Shown piece after piece: positions 24,401-34,736 of a stretch of DNA of 64,000 bases. The notes under the pieces are model-generated. The model was not told where the DNA came from. It did no database searches and saw only the letters and a program-made list of their open reading frames with translations. The translations under genes and the position numbers were made by a program. The stretch comes from Hofstenia miamia (lineage: Eukaryota > Xenacoelomorpha > Acoela > Hofsteniidae). The DNA is taken from contig CABFPE010000081.1 of the NCBI GenBank assembly GCA_900660155.1, positions 9,374 through 73,373 on the forward strand. The letters are read 5' to 3'. Positions within the stretch are counted from its first letter, which is position 1; each line of letters begins with the position of its first letter.

Positions 24401-24931
24401 TAGAGATGTGCGCGGAATGGTAAACGGCGGTACCCCGCGGTGACACAACATGCAGTAAATTGTGAATTATGGGAAAACTAATATTGGAAATACTATTTTA
24501 AGAAAAATATAAATATAATAAAACAGTATACATTAGGGGACGGTAATACACTTCATGCATTCGAAACATACATCCAACATTGAGCACCTACACAAACGTT
24601 CACACAAACATTGATTATATTAATATATATTGTATATATTAATTTGCAGTTAAATATTTGTTTATATTTTATTTTTCTTTTGTCACGTGTTAGTTTGTAG
24701 ATTTTTGATTATAGTGAGCAATAAATTTGCTTTGACTCTTATATATTAATAGAATTTTTAATCTAGATGAGATGAAGATAATGCTTAGCAGTAAAACTAT
24801 TAATTATTGCTAATCGTGGAAACGTTTGAACCATTGCGTTATACCGCTGTGAGTTTCATATTTCTGAGGCGGTGGCAAAATGATGTTGCAGTGCATCAAG
24901 TTTTACAAAATGTCTACCGCGCATATCTCTA
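24401..24931. mobile_element. Non-autonomous hAT element with TIRs and 8-bp target duplication
   Basis: Left end TAGAGATGTGCGCGG (24401-24415), right end CCGCGCATATCTCTA (24917-24931): 15-bp TIRs with one mismatch. Flanks GTGGTAAC (24393-24400) and CTGGTAAC (24932-24939) match at 7 of 8 bases, as expected for a hAT target duplication. There is no transposase frame inside. The element contains an inserted LINE tail (24517-24740), so about 300 bp belong to the original element. Confidence 0.85.
24517..24740 (+). mobile_element. LINE 3' tail (copy 4) nested in the hAT element
   Basis: Strongly similar to 6335-6535: it shares TACATTAGGGGACGGTAATACACTTCATG, then a T-rich stretch with TCACGTGTTAGTTTGTAGAT, and ends AATAAATTTGCTTTGACTCTTA. 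It is a severely 5'-truncated LINE insertion. It lies wholly between the hAT termini, so it landed after the hAT copy did. Confidence 0.8.
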
Positions 24932-24939
24932 CTGGTAAC

Positions 24940-26473
24940 ATCATCTCTTCCACTGTTATAAAGATCTTTATTCGTGAGGCAGGCTTGTAGTTCAAATTAA
25001 AAAAATCACTCTCAGAATTGCTCTTACCATTATCATTGATCTCATTGACCTAACATATAAATTCTCTTAAGATAAGATTCCCTGAGAACTGTCTCGCTAC
25101 TGCAAACATACATTTAAATATTAAACAAAAGCAAAAATCAATGAAACAGAAAACATCTAAAACAATATCTTTTGAGATTGTAGACAAATGGCTGGATGCA
25201 GTTTTGTTATATTATGAAGAACAAATTTACAATGATTTTGGGTAGTTGTGAAATAGTTTAAAAATGCCAAAAGAGGTTTTGGAACGCCACACATAACAAA
25301 ATATTGATTTTTTCATGCCATGGTTGATTTTTTCATTGCAAATTCAATTTTGTTTTGAATTTTGAAATTAGTTCAAGATCAAACAAATTTTGTAAAAACA
25401 CGTTTTGCCGATCTGAGCTTCCTCGGGAAACTTACTGATATGCTAGGTTGCATTGAATAGGTTTTAAATGGTTCTAAATTGAATTGGGTTTACAAACACT
25501 ATAAAATGTTTGAATTCACTCCATAAATATAAACCTAATAAAGACCAGAACCAATCATTAATTGAAATAATTGTTATTATTTTCACTTTTGTTAGAGGTA
25601 GCATTTTGAAAAAAAAAATTTTAAATGTCAGATTCTGCAAAAAAGGCCTTGGTTATAAATGTAGGTACTGCAAAATAAGTTAGTTTTTCTTAAAAATAGA
25701 GCTCTGTTATAGTTGAGAGTTTTCAATCACAAATCATGAACCTTGTACTATTCCTGGGGAACCACTGACGGTCTATTTCAAAATACTGATTGCATGAAAG
25801 CATAATGAAGCAACCGCATTGATTTATGGTTTAGAGCTTTCAGTTAGTCAAGAAGAAATATTTTGAATATTTTATGCATCTAAATCAATAATTAAGTAAA
25901 CACTTTAGAATAGTAGACAGCCGGCTTAGCAATTATAACTTTGTTACAGCACTTCCCAATCCCAAGCAACATCACTAGACTGGAATAGTAGTCGTAATGG
26001 GGAACAGCCGGATAAGCAATTTTGGAGTTTTCGAATTTTATTTAGAAAAAAATCTCGGATTCTTTGACCATATATAAATGAGATTTTCGAGATATAAAAA
26101 GTTTTGAACAACTAAAAAAATGTCTAGAATTAGACATTGTTATATAGATTGCAAGGCTAGGCTAGCCAAAAAAATCAAAACTTTTTAAAACATTTTACTG
26201 TTGTATTAGAAACGAAGGAAGGTCATTAATTTCTATTAAGAATTTTAAGTACCAATTGTAGGCATTTCAATGCATAAACAATTTTTTGTTTTAAGTGTTG
26301 TTAAATTTCTTTGATAATTAATTTAAATATTCCTTATGCGCATACTATACATCACATTAACATTTTTCAAAATTGCTTTTACACTGATGGAAATGGCGGT
26401 AATTGATACTTCAGCATAATCAAAACTGTAAAAAAATTGTTTAAAATTTAAAAATAAAATAATTTTGACTTAC
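24940..26473. other. Mostly non-coding, with weak minus-strand exon candidates
   Basis: Two very short splice-flanked open segments on the minus strand (about 25470-25430, before GTAAGTTTCCC; and about 25045-25020, before GTAAGAGC) are in phase with the candidate exon at 26474-26534. They are only 22-45 nt long, so phase agreement may be luck. Nothing else was seen. Confidence 0.2.
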
Positions 26474-26534
26474 CAGAGTGCAAATGGATGCCATACAACG
26501 CAACAGAAGGCTTTAATGTAATATCACAGCCAGC
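26474..26534 (-). CDS. Candidate 61-nt internal exon, unidentified gene
   Basis: Minus strand: acceptor ttttattctag, then one open frame reading A-G-C-D-I-T-L-K-P-S-V-A-L-Y-G-I-H-L-H-S, then donor GTAAGTC. The other two frames are closed. The splice sites are good and the peptide looks protein-like, but no family is recognised. It joins in phase with the candidate exon at 27236-27332. Confidence 0.35.
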
Positions 26535-26903
26535 CTAGAATAAAAGCCCAGTTAATGCAAATAGCACAGCGCGTTAAAATAATGATAGTATTGAGAGGAA
26601 ATACGGTTTTACTATGCACTCAATATGCGCACAACGGCCGAAAAGAGGCGCATGAGAGTCGAACAAGCACGTCGACAGTGAGTGTACTTTATCAATTCAA
26701 CTCTCCCCTATTAATCACCGCGCGTACAACAAAATGTTACAAACTCATTTGAATTCACTAAGGATTATGCATACAACTCCCCAGCGGTTAGTAACCGTTA
26801 ACCCTGTTTAAATTATATTGCATGTTCCAGAAATAAATATTAATCATATTCTAATGATTAATATCGATGTCTGATGAATTGAACGTATGAGCATGGAAAA
26901 GGC

Positions 26904-27121
26904 CAGTGGCGTACCCAGGGGGGGGGGACATGGGGGAATGTCCCCCCCCCCGTCAGGTTTCCAAATTTAATTTTGACAGGATAAATCAAAAAATTTTTCG
27001 TAAAAAATTGAAAAATTTAAAATCTGAGATCGTGAAATGCATTTTTTTAGGGTCTATTTTCTCAATATTTTCAAAAATAACAATGATGTCCCCCCGTCAG
27101 AAAATCCTGGGTACGCCCCTG
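26904..27121. mobile_element. hAT-like MITE with CAGTGGCGTACCCAGG termini
   Basis: Left end CAGTGGCGTACCCAGG (26904-26919), right end CCTGGGTACGCCCCTG (27106-27121): 16-bp TIRs with one mismatch. Flanks GAAAAGGC and GAAAGGCA agree if a one-base slip is allowed. An internal GGGGGGGGGGACAT...ATGTCCCCCCCCCC inverted repeat lies just inside the left end, and GATGTCCCCCC recurs near the right end. At 218 bp it is non-autonomous. It sits between the candidate exons at 26474-26534 and 27236-27332. Confidence 0.75.
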
Positions 27122-27235
27122 GAAAGGCATATAACTGATAATTACGGCAACCTGAAAATGGCGCCAAAATGGCAATTATAAATAAAAAAATGTCGTTAAA
27201 AATGGAATTTATCAATTGCAACAAAGAACACTTAC

Positions 27236-27332
27236 AAATGGAAATGCGTTATAATGAAAATTGTAAATACACAGAAGATTAATTGTTGTTAAAGCATATT
27301 TCAAAGTTATTTTCTGAAAAGTGTCTGTTTCT
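27236..27332 (-). CDS. Candidate internal exon, unidentified
   Basis: Minus strand: acceptor aacctttgcag, an open frame E-T-D-T-F-Q-K-I-T-L-K-Y-A-L-T-T-I-N, then N-F-H-Y-N-A-F-P-F, and donor GTAAGTG. It ends on a codon boundary, in phase with the exon at 26474-26534. It is AT-rich, with no recognised family. Confidence 0.25.
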
Positions 27333-27748
27333 CTGCAAAGGTTTTTAAAAGACAAAACTTTTTTTTTAAAAAGATTTGAAATTAGAACAGTTTTCAATAG
27401 CACTACCATTGGATGTTGTAAAATTTCAAATGTTTTGGATATCATTCTTAGTGATTCCTTTTTGAACGTAACTGAATTCAAACCAGATCAAAATTAAATA
27501 AACACTTTTAAATTCAACCAATTTATCTCATTGTCATCGTCACTTATCTTAGCTTTGGTGACTCAGATTTTAGATTCAGGAAGTTATTTAGAATTGTTTT
27601 GGCATTGGGAAATGATTGCCTTAATGATGCAGCATTTAACCAAGTGTCCCACTGGCTAACAACTGGATAAGGTACTTGAGGTTGAGCCAATCTAGCATCT
27701 TTTTGTATAAATAGGGATCTCGTGATGAAGAAATCTGTGTTGACTTAC

Positions 27749-27816
27749 TGTTAATTGCCCTTGTTACGAACGCCAAAATTGTCTCTTATGTGGTAAAAGT
27801 TATAGTGAGATGCAAG
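27749..27816 (-). CDS. Candidate terminal exon, unidentified
   Basis: Minus strand: a strong acceptor (ggatttcttttcag), then one open frame L-A-S-H-Y-N-F-Y-H-I-R-D-N-F-G-V-R-N-K-G-N followed by TAA. The other frames close early. It could take a phase-0 join from a frame at about 28720-28635 (S-E-V-D-R-L-P-S-L-N-F-N-I-Y-V-A-I-H-F-E-D-Q), which ends at GTAAAG. Family unknown. Confidence 0.25.
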
Positions 27817-27977
27817 CTGAAAAGAAATCCTAGTATGCATTACAAATGCGGTCATTTTAGTTGAATGCACTCGACCAATAAAATTGACATAATAAATTGC
27901 AATGTTATTAATTACTCCATTTATGGCATTTGGTTGCCCTACTGATAATACATTTCTTAAAATTTGTACTTCTAAAT

Positions 27978-28080
27978 TGTGTACATTGAAATAAAATCAT
28001 TAATTTTAAAGTCATAGATAGAATAAATATAATTCATGGTCTATGACCTTAAAATTAATTATCCTATTTCAAAGTACACA
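27978..28080. repeat. Foldback (hairpin) element, about 41-bp arms
   Basis: Arm 27978-28018 (tgtgtacattgaaat...gtcataga) is the inverse of 28040-28080 (tctatgacc...atttcaaagtacaca) with a handful of mismatches and a loop of about 21 bases. It is probably a remnant of a foldback MITE. No target duplication was defined. Confidence 0.65.
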
Positions 28081-28747
28081 GTTGTCTATGAATTTTGCTA
28101 ATCGAATAATCGATAACAATAAATTGTTTAAATCACACTATCATAGACAGGAATTGGTTAAATTTGGATGATTAATCGGTGATAAAGTAATAAAACCTTG
28201 GTGAAATTTTTTTAGAATTTTTTATAGGGAGGCCTCCTTATGGCTTTCTATTTTATCACTTTTACAGATTATAACTTTACTTCATAATTTAACTAAGATG
28301 TTCAACATTCAATCCTAAGAGAAAATCTATATAAACTATTAAAAAAAGCTCTATTCGAATACAGAGAGGTTAGTTAATCCGTAAAATACTTTCATTCTAT
28401 AAAATTATCCAGCTGGTAGATTTTGTTTATAAACTTAAAGATTGTAGAAAAACAGTGACTTAAATAAATAAATCTAAGATATTTATGTTTAAGATTTTGA
28501 ACAAAATATTTCCGCGTTTATTGATCGTATTCCGTTATGTCAATGGAGTTAGAGGAAGTTAAAGCGCCTTTATAAATGTAAAAGTGTGTGAATTGTAACT
28601 TTGTGTTTGCGAGCTTTAACAACCGTAGTTAGCTTTACCAATTTTGCTGAAAGCTGATCCTCAAAATGAATTGCCACATATATATTGAAATTCAAGGAAG
28701 GAAGCCTGTCAACCTCACTTCTAGACTCATTGTTTAAAGAATCTGCG

Positions 28748-29430
28748 TACGAGGGGCATACCAAAAAATCTGCACACATACAATTATTTTTACATTACAT
28801 GCCATTGTTATATTTTTAAAGAAAGTCATCATCACACTGATTACATGTCAAATGACTTGCATATATACGTATATTGTTTATCAATAAGAATTTTATAATT
28901 CATCACGTACTTTTAGCAATGTCAAATTTTGAAAAAATTAGTGGCGTGCCATTATTCATTTCCTGCTCACAGAGGAGTTATCCCCAACGAAGACTGCTAA
29001 GAAGCTCAAATCACATTATGGAGACTGATGCTGACAGATCTACTGTTAGTCGATGGATGAATCGTTTTAAATCTGGCAGAAATTCACTGGAAGATGATAA
29101 CCGCAGTGGAGCTCCAAAACGAGCAAAGACTGAGACAAATATTGATCTTGTGAAGAGCCTTCTTGATGAAGATAGGTGGTTAACCTATGATGAGTGAGAG
29201 GAACAATCGGGATTTACTCGTGGAACATTGCAAAGACTAATTCATGATGAGCTGGAAATGGAGGTTTTGATAGATGGGTGCTTAGACTGCGGACAGGAGA
29301 ACACCGCCAAAGTCGTCATGATCTTTCTGTAATGAATTTGAACATGCTTGAGAAGCTTAGGGATAACAACGAATCGTAACAGCTGATGAGATTCCTGCTA
29401 ATCATTGTGTGAAATATACAGCAGGGTGGA
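28748..29430 (+). mobile_element. 3'-truncated mariner-type transposon
   Basis: A TA followed by CGAGGGGCATACCAAAAAAT (from 28750) is like mariner TIRs. Downstream come T-A-K-K-L-K-S-H-Y-G-D, then S-T-V-S-R-W-M-N-R-F-K-S-G-R, D-D-N-R-S-G-A-P-K-R, E-D-R-W-L-T-Y-D-E and G-F-T-R-G-T-L-Q-R-L-I-H-D, the two helix-turn-helix regions and linker of a mariner transposase. Around 29378 I-V-T-A-D-E-I resembles the first catalytic V-T-G-D-E block (Asp present). The second half of the catalytic domain and the right TIR are missing. At least two frame changes and an in-frame stop make it dead. Confidence 0.85.
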
Positions 29431-30316
29431 GATCATTGGAGTTCAGAATTAAGCTTTTATCATCATTGTCAAAACCAGTCAATTGACAGGTACTAAGTAT
29501 ATAAAACAAATATCGACTTTAAGAATACAAAAACACTATATTTTAAATATATTCAAGGCAAAAGTTGCAAGCATTTTTTTAAAAGTGGACCAAAAAAGTA
29601 TTTTCAGCAAATTTGGCAAGTAGTTCTTTTTTCTGATTTGACACAGATGGCAAGTTGTTTGGTTTGTGGGGGAAGTTTTTCAAGCGAAGTAGTTGGTTGA
29701 ACTCTTGAAAGTTTCCCTATAAGTTGCTGTTCCCTTGGGCTCTAGAACACAAAATCGTCTGAACATTAAGAATTTGAAAGTTTTTTAATACATTAAATGT
29801 GTCATTGAGGGTTGTTGAGGCACACATTAGAACAACTCATAACGGGAAATGTCTCATCTCCATCATAAATTACAAGATCCATGAGATATCCATCATCATC
29901 ACCCTTAAAAATTGTCAGCTTTTCGAGGGGGTGGAGACACTGAGTGTGCGATCAAGTAAAATGCAAATTTTTCTTGCTCAGGTATGTGATTGACGCATGA
30001 CGATTAGTGACAATAGGTTAAAATGGCCATTAAGCATTTTTTGTTTGCTTCATTATTCATTAAGTAAAAACATTTGCAGGTACATATACTTCCAAATATC
30101 TTGATAATCTCACTGAATTTGCTATTTGTAGAAATTTTGTTTCTATTCCATAATTTCGCAATTTGAAACATCAGGCGTAAATTTATTTTCAAGGTGCACT
30201 CACTGATCTAGTGTTTATACTTAAATATTTCATAGTACAACTTTTTCGCAAATAAATTATTAGTCATTTTATATAAATGCATGCACCATATGTGTCTACA
30301 GCATCCGCTTAAACAA

Positions 30317-30366
<50 letters not shown>

Positions 30367-31250
30367 ATTCCATTTTACATTAATGGAAATATGAACACTA
30401 GAAAAATTCGGTCAAGAGATCACCTCAGACATATATCGAATTTAATATTTAAATAAATTTATTCTATAAAGATTTGCATTGCTTAGTTTCCGCAAAATGA
30501 TTCTGAATAAATGAATTTTTCGCATCACAAAAATATCTCCGTTTCTATTTCAACGAATATTTGAAGTTTATTGATTGAGACAAGATGAGCTGCATGTATA
30601 TATAGTTGTTTGATATATTCAGACTGGCAAGTACTGTAAATAGGGACAGGGAGAGATAGAAGAGGAAAGTTGAAAGCCATGTTTGGTATAAAGTACAAAC
30701 ATTGTTTGAAAAAGACAGGTGATAAAAAAACGCTGAAAAATACATGAATAAGTAATATCACACTAAAAAATGTAGATAATGCTATCGCTAATCTACACAA
30801 AAGCCAGTAGTGTGGAGCGTATTCGTAAAGGATAATGTAATCTTCTGAGATAAATTCTTTTCGAAATTAATTTACTGTGACCACATCACAGAGAATTGGA
30901 AAACGAGTAATAAACAACATTATTTGTCGAATAAACAAACTAGATATCGCATTCACTGATTTGCACACGTTTATCAAATTTGAGTTTCAAACAATTTTTC
31001 ATGAAAACCATTTATCAGTGTTGTACAAGTCAAATACTAACTAGTAACACCCTCATTGAATTTACATGTAGGTATACCTGATTCACGATTTAAATATTCT
31101 TCATCAACCACGTGCAACATTTATCCTGATAGTGTACAAGAAATAGAATCAGGGGCTGAGAACCATATTGGGCTAGCCCTCATTTGAATAATAGATTAAT
31201 TGAGTCTACTAAAAATTAAATAATTCAATTCATGTTTTCATTTTTACTGA
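29431..31250. other. Non-coding spacer with a TA microsatellite
   Basis: No gene supported. It contains the (TA)n run listed separately. Confidence 0.4.
30320..30361. repeat. (TA)n microsatellite
   Basis: About 20 uninterrupted TA units. Confidence 0.95.
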
Positions 31251-31917
31251 ATGGTTTTAACTATATCAGCAACATATTCATCATTATTAAAAGAAATCAA
31301 CTTCAGTTTAGGCTTCAACCAAAACTGGGTAAACAATTTTTTGAACTTAGAAATGTGCTTTGTGCATACATTCATAGCCGAGTGTGGGCCATGATGAATT
31401 GGATAAAGCTTTTACAAATGCAATCACGGATGTAATCAATTAACAATTGCACTTCAATAGTTGGTAAATACGTCAAGAGCATATACCAATCTTCAAGAGC
31501 AAACTAAGTTACTTGGAATCGAAATAAGTAAAGACAAGTTCAAACTGTTGATACGCAGTAGAATTGGGAAAATCAAAAGAAATACACTTGCAGTGTCTAA
31601 AGAGCCATTAACACGTTCGCTCCAAGAAACCAATTGCGACACAGGCAGGTCAATTAACTTTGACACATACTGTAAGTGAAAGATATATGGAAGTATAAGG
31701 ATGTATTGATTGTGCAACATCTGAGGCCAACAAGAAGTCATATTTATCTCTTTCATCCATTATTGCGATATTGCATTTGACGGTTGAGAAACTGCAACGT
31801 CAGAAACACGACAATATTTGAGGAACATCTGCGCGGAATCTAGATGAAGCTTTTCACAATTCCAGATCAGAGGAGAATGTGATATATATCCGTGGAATGA
31901 TGGGATCCACTCAGTAA
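31251..31917 (+). CDS. Small four-exon gene, unidentified coiled-coil-like protein
   Basis: Exon 1 is 31251-31328 from ATG (M-V-L-T-I-S-A-T-Y-S-S-L-L-K-E-I-N) to donor GTAAAC. Exon 2 is 31378-31431 (S-V-G-H-D-E-L-D-K-A-F-T-N-A-I-T-D), donor GTAATC. Exon 3 is 31461-31671 (N-L-Q-E-Q-T-K-L-L-G-I-E-I-S-K-D-K-F-K), donor GTAAGTG. Exon 4 is 31844-31917 (E-A-F-H-N-S-R-S-E-E-N-V-I-Y-I-R-G), stop TAA. All joins keep frame and give about 138 residues, mainly helical and polar, with a basic middle. The exon 2-3 intron would be only 29 bp, which is suspiciously short. The layout (G-F-N-Q-N-W, then an amphipathic region) loosely recalls the N-terminus of SSX2IP/ADIP-like centrosomal proteins, but I do not claim that identity. 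Confidence 0.5.
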
Positions 31918-34365
31918 AATAATTGCTTACAAAGGATGGACAAAATAGTCTACTAGCGTCATTGCAACAATTCTAAACGCATGTGGTTGAGTTTTGAAAA
32001 TGCAAAGCGACACAAAGTAGGTGCAAATAATAACATATGCGTAAGCACTTTGGATTCCAAATGGTGAGGAGCCCGGCTAGAAGAGTAGACTCAGAAATAA
32101 ATAGAAAAGGTGATAAACTGCCGCGACAGTGTAAAGTGACCTTTGCACAAGTTTGAAATTAGCATTCAGCTGGAACGACTGTCAACTGGATGACGCTAGC
32201 GAGAAACAGAGCCGTTCACATATTTGCAACACGCCTACATTAAAAATTGGCTTAGAATATTTGGTCCCATATTGCTCCGCTTCCTCCTGGTGAATAACTG
32301 ATGTAAAATTCGACTTGCAGTAAAAATTGTTTAGTTCTCTTCGGTTGGATATGCATGTATATGTACATGTGCTTGCAAAATTCCTTATCAAAAATACACT
32401 ATTTTTTGTACTATTTGAATTAAAATTGAATTTCTTAACTAGTAAATCAGTGCCCAAAAATTGATCTTCAATATTTTTAAAAGAATATTTAACCGGAAAA
32501 ACCTGATTAGTGCATTTATGAGAAAACAATTAGTTTTTTCAACATTTTAAACAATTTCTTCCAAGCCTACTAAAAAATTTGAAAATCATTAGATATTGAG
32601 CAAATGTGTTCCCTTGTTACGGTAAACGTTTGAAGCTAAAAATTATTAGAATGTGTTTAAAATAGGCGAAACATCAGAATTTTAAAAAAATTCTCCGCAT
32701 ACCTAAAGTTCAGGTAATAAGGGGATCCAAAGTTCAAATGTGAGCAACTATTTTGTTTTCTGTAGATAGACAGCGCAAATCTCGTCTTGGCGTGCGTGAA
32801 TAAAGTCAGATGTCGAACATTTGGGAATTAATCAATTCATATTTCCCGATTTAATGCCAGTTATTAAGTATCCGACGATATTGTAACCCAAAAATTATGT
32901 GTTCGAGAACAAGAAACAAGTGTATAGGATCTTTATCAAAAATCGAAATTTGAAAGTTTCTTTCACGTTTATACAACGGTAAAATTGGGTGCAGCACATT
33001 AGTGGTTGGGAACACTTAGAGATTAAGCACAACGATTATATCCTAACCTCATCTTTGCTCGTTATCGTTATTCCTACAAACAGGAAAATTACTTTGCTTA
33101 AGCTATAAATTCACCCATTACTTAGTCGTCTCTGCAATTATCTTTTCTAAATTTTGAAAATAGCTTTTAGAAAACGAAATATTATTTAAGCATCGAAAGA
33201 TAATTACAAAAATTAAATACTATTAAAATTGCAATATATTGAACATATTTCTGATTGGCTGCAAAAATCAAATTACCGCATTTTTATGGAATTAATTAAT
33301 TTAAACATCTTTTCAATTATTTCCCATTCGCGAAAATAGACATTAAGTTTATTAAAAGGAGAATATATTTTTGTTAAACATTTCCCGTTACGAAACGCAA
33401 TAATGCAATGCAAACACAACGTCGAATTGTTTTGAATTAGTACAAGTGTTTTGCAAATTGGCATCAACAAAAGCAACAGGACTAACAAAATTTGTAAGTG
33501 CTACTAGCATGTACATATTTACAACTAAACGATCCTCACAATGTTTGAAAATTTTCTTGCAATTTACGAAAAAAATTATATAAATTGATAAATTCATGGT
33601 TTTTAAATTAATATATTTAAATATAATTTTTCCAAAAAATAAGTATATTTTTTCTCAACTGCTAAAAATAAATATATTAAATATATTTTACCAATCTTGT
33701 TAAGAAATTATTCCGAAATTATTTTCTGTTGATTTCATAATTCATAATTCATTAAGGCTCCGCATTATAGTTTGGCTTGAAATCTGACTGATTCATATAA
33801 TAGGTTTCACATCTAATCATACTGACGAATTCTATTCAAATTGGAAAAGAATCAATAACAGTGAAAATAATAATTTGAAAAAAAACACATTCAAAGCAAG
33901 TCAGCGATTGTCTGCACATTAAAACTCGTCGTTTCGCAATGATTGGTTTCCTAGCACTGGAATCAGTCAAGTTCATTTTTTAAGGTGACCCAATTGATTC
34001 GTTCAACGATGGCGTTTGCTTATAGCCTGAACAGCAAAGGAAATAAAAAAATAATTTTGTTAATCGTTTAGAACTTTGATAATAAGCTTAAAGTAATTAC
34101 ACTCATATTAGGAAATTATGCATAAGAAATTTAAGCTGACAATGCTGAATAATATTCCGTGGATCCCTTGCCCAAGATTTTCAAATTTGGGGAACGGTTT
34201 GGAAAAACGGTATGTACTTTGAAACGGACGCTAGACTGTTTAAGGTTAAAAACAAGCAACTCAACTAAAACACATTCAAATAAATTCGATCTTTTCCTAA
34301 TCGTTGCCAATATTCAATACATTCATAGTTTTGTTTATATTAATGAAGCTATACAATATTTATAA
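31918..34365. other. Non-coding stretch, weak frames only
   Basis: A 115-codon minus frame (32182-32529, no ATG) and small frames around 33273-33597 carry no recognised motif. A plus segment at about 34142-34208 (M-L-N-N-I-P-W-I-P-C-P-R-F-S-N-L-G-N), ending at a GTATGT donor, is a possible first exon with no partner found. Confidence 0.25.
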
Positions 34366-34373
34366 AAGATAAT

Positions 34374-34728
34374 TAGAGGTCGGTGGTAAACCGAACCGAA
34401 CCGCAACCGATCCGAAACAAAATTGCTCAAATGGTTTTTGAAAAACTCTCCCAGTTGGCCAGAAAGTGGCTTGCCATTCAGGCTACGAATGTTTTTCCGG
34501 AACCCATGGATTCTATTGGTGCCAACGCCATTACCAAGAAACAATGCAGCCTCTTGGGTGCCAACGCTACAGCCCCTATAAAGACGAAGAAAAACTTGAA
34601 ATTGATTAAGTGACAAAAATTTGAAAATTTAACTTCTCATACAGTTTGTTTTTAAAAACCGAAACCGCGATTTTATTTTCAAAACCGATCCGAAACGGAA
34701 GCAATTTTAGTAAAACCGCCGACCTCTA
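34374..34728 (+). mobile_element. Internally deleted hAT transposon retaining the transposase C-terminus
   Basis: Left end TAGAGGTCGGTGGT (34374-34387), right end inverse ACCGCCGACCTCTA (34715-34728). Flanks AAGATAAT (34366-34373) and CAGATAAT (34729-34736) give a 7-of-8 target duplication. Inside, 34434-34611 encodes L-A-R-K-W-L-A-I-Q-A-T, then I-T-K-K-Q-C-S-L-L and T-K-K-N-L-K-L-I, plainly the hAT dimerisation domain (L-A-x-K-x-L-A-I-P-A-T-S ... T-K-K-R). CCGATCCGAAAC words repeat inside both ends. The N-terminal zinc finger and catalytic core are gone, leaving 355 bp. Confidence 0.85.
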
Positions 34729-34736
34729 CAGATAAT

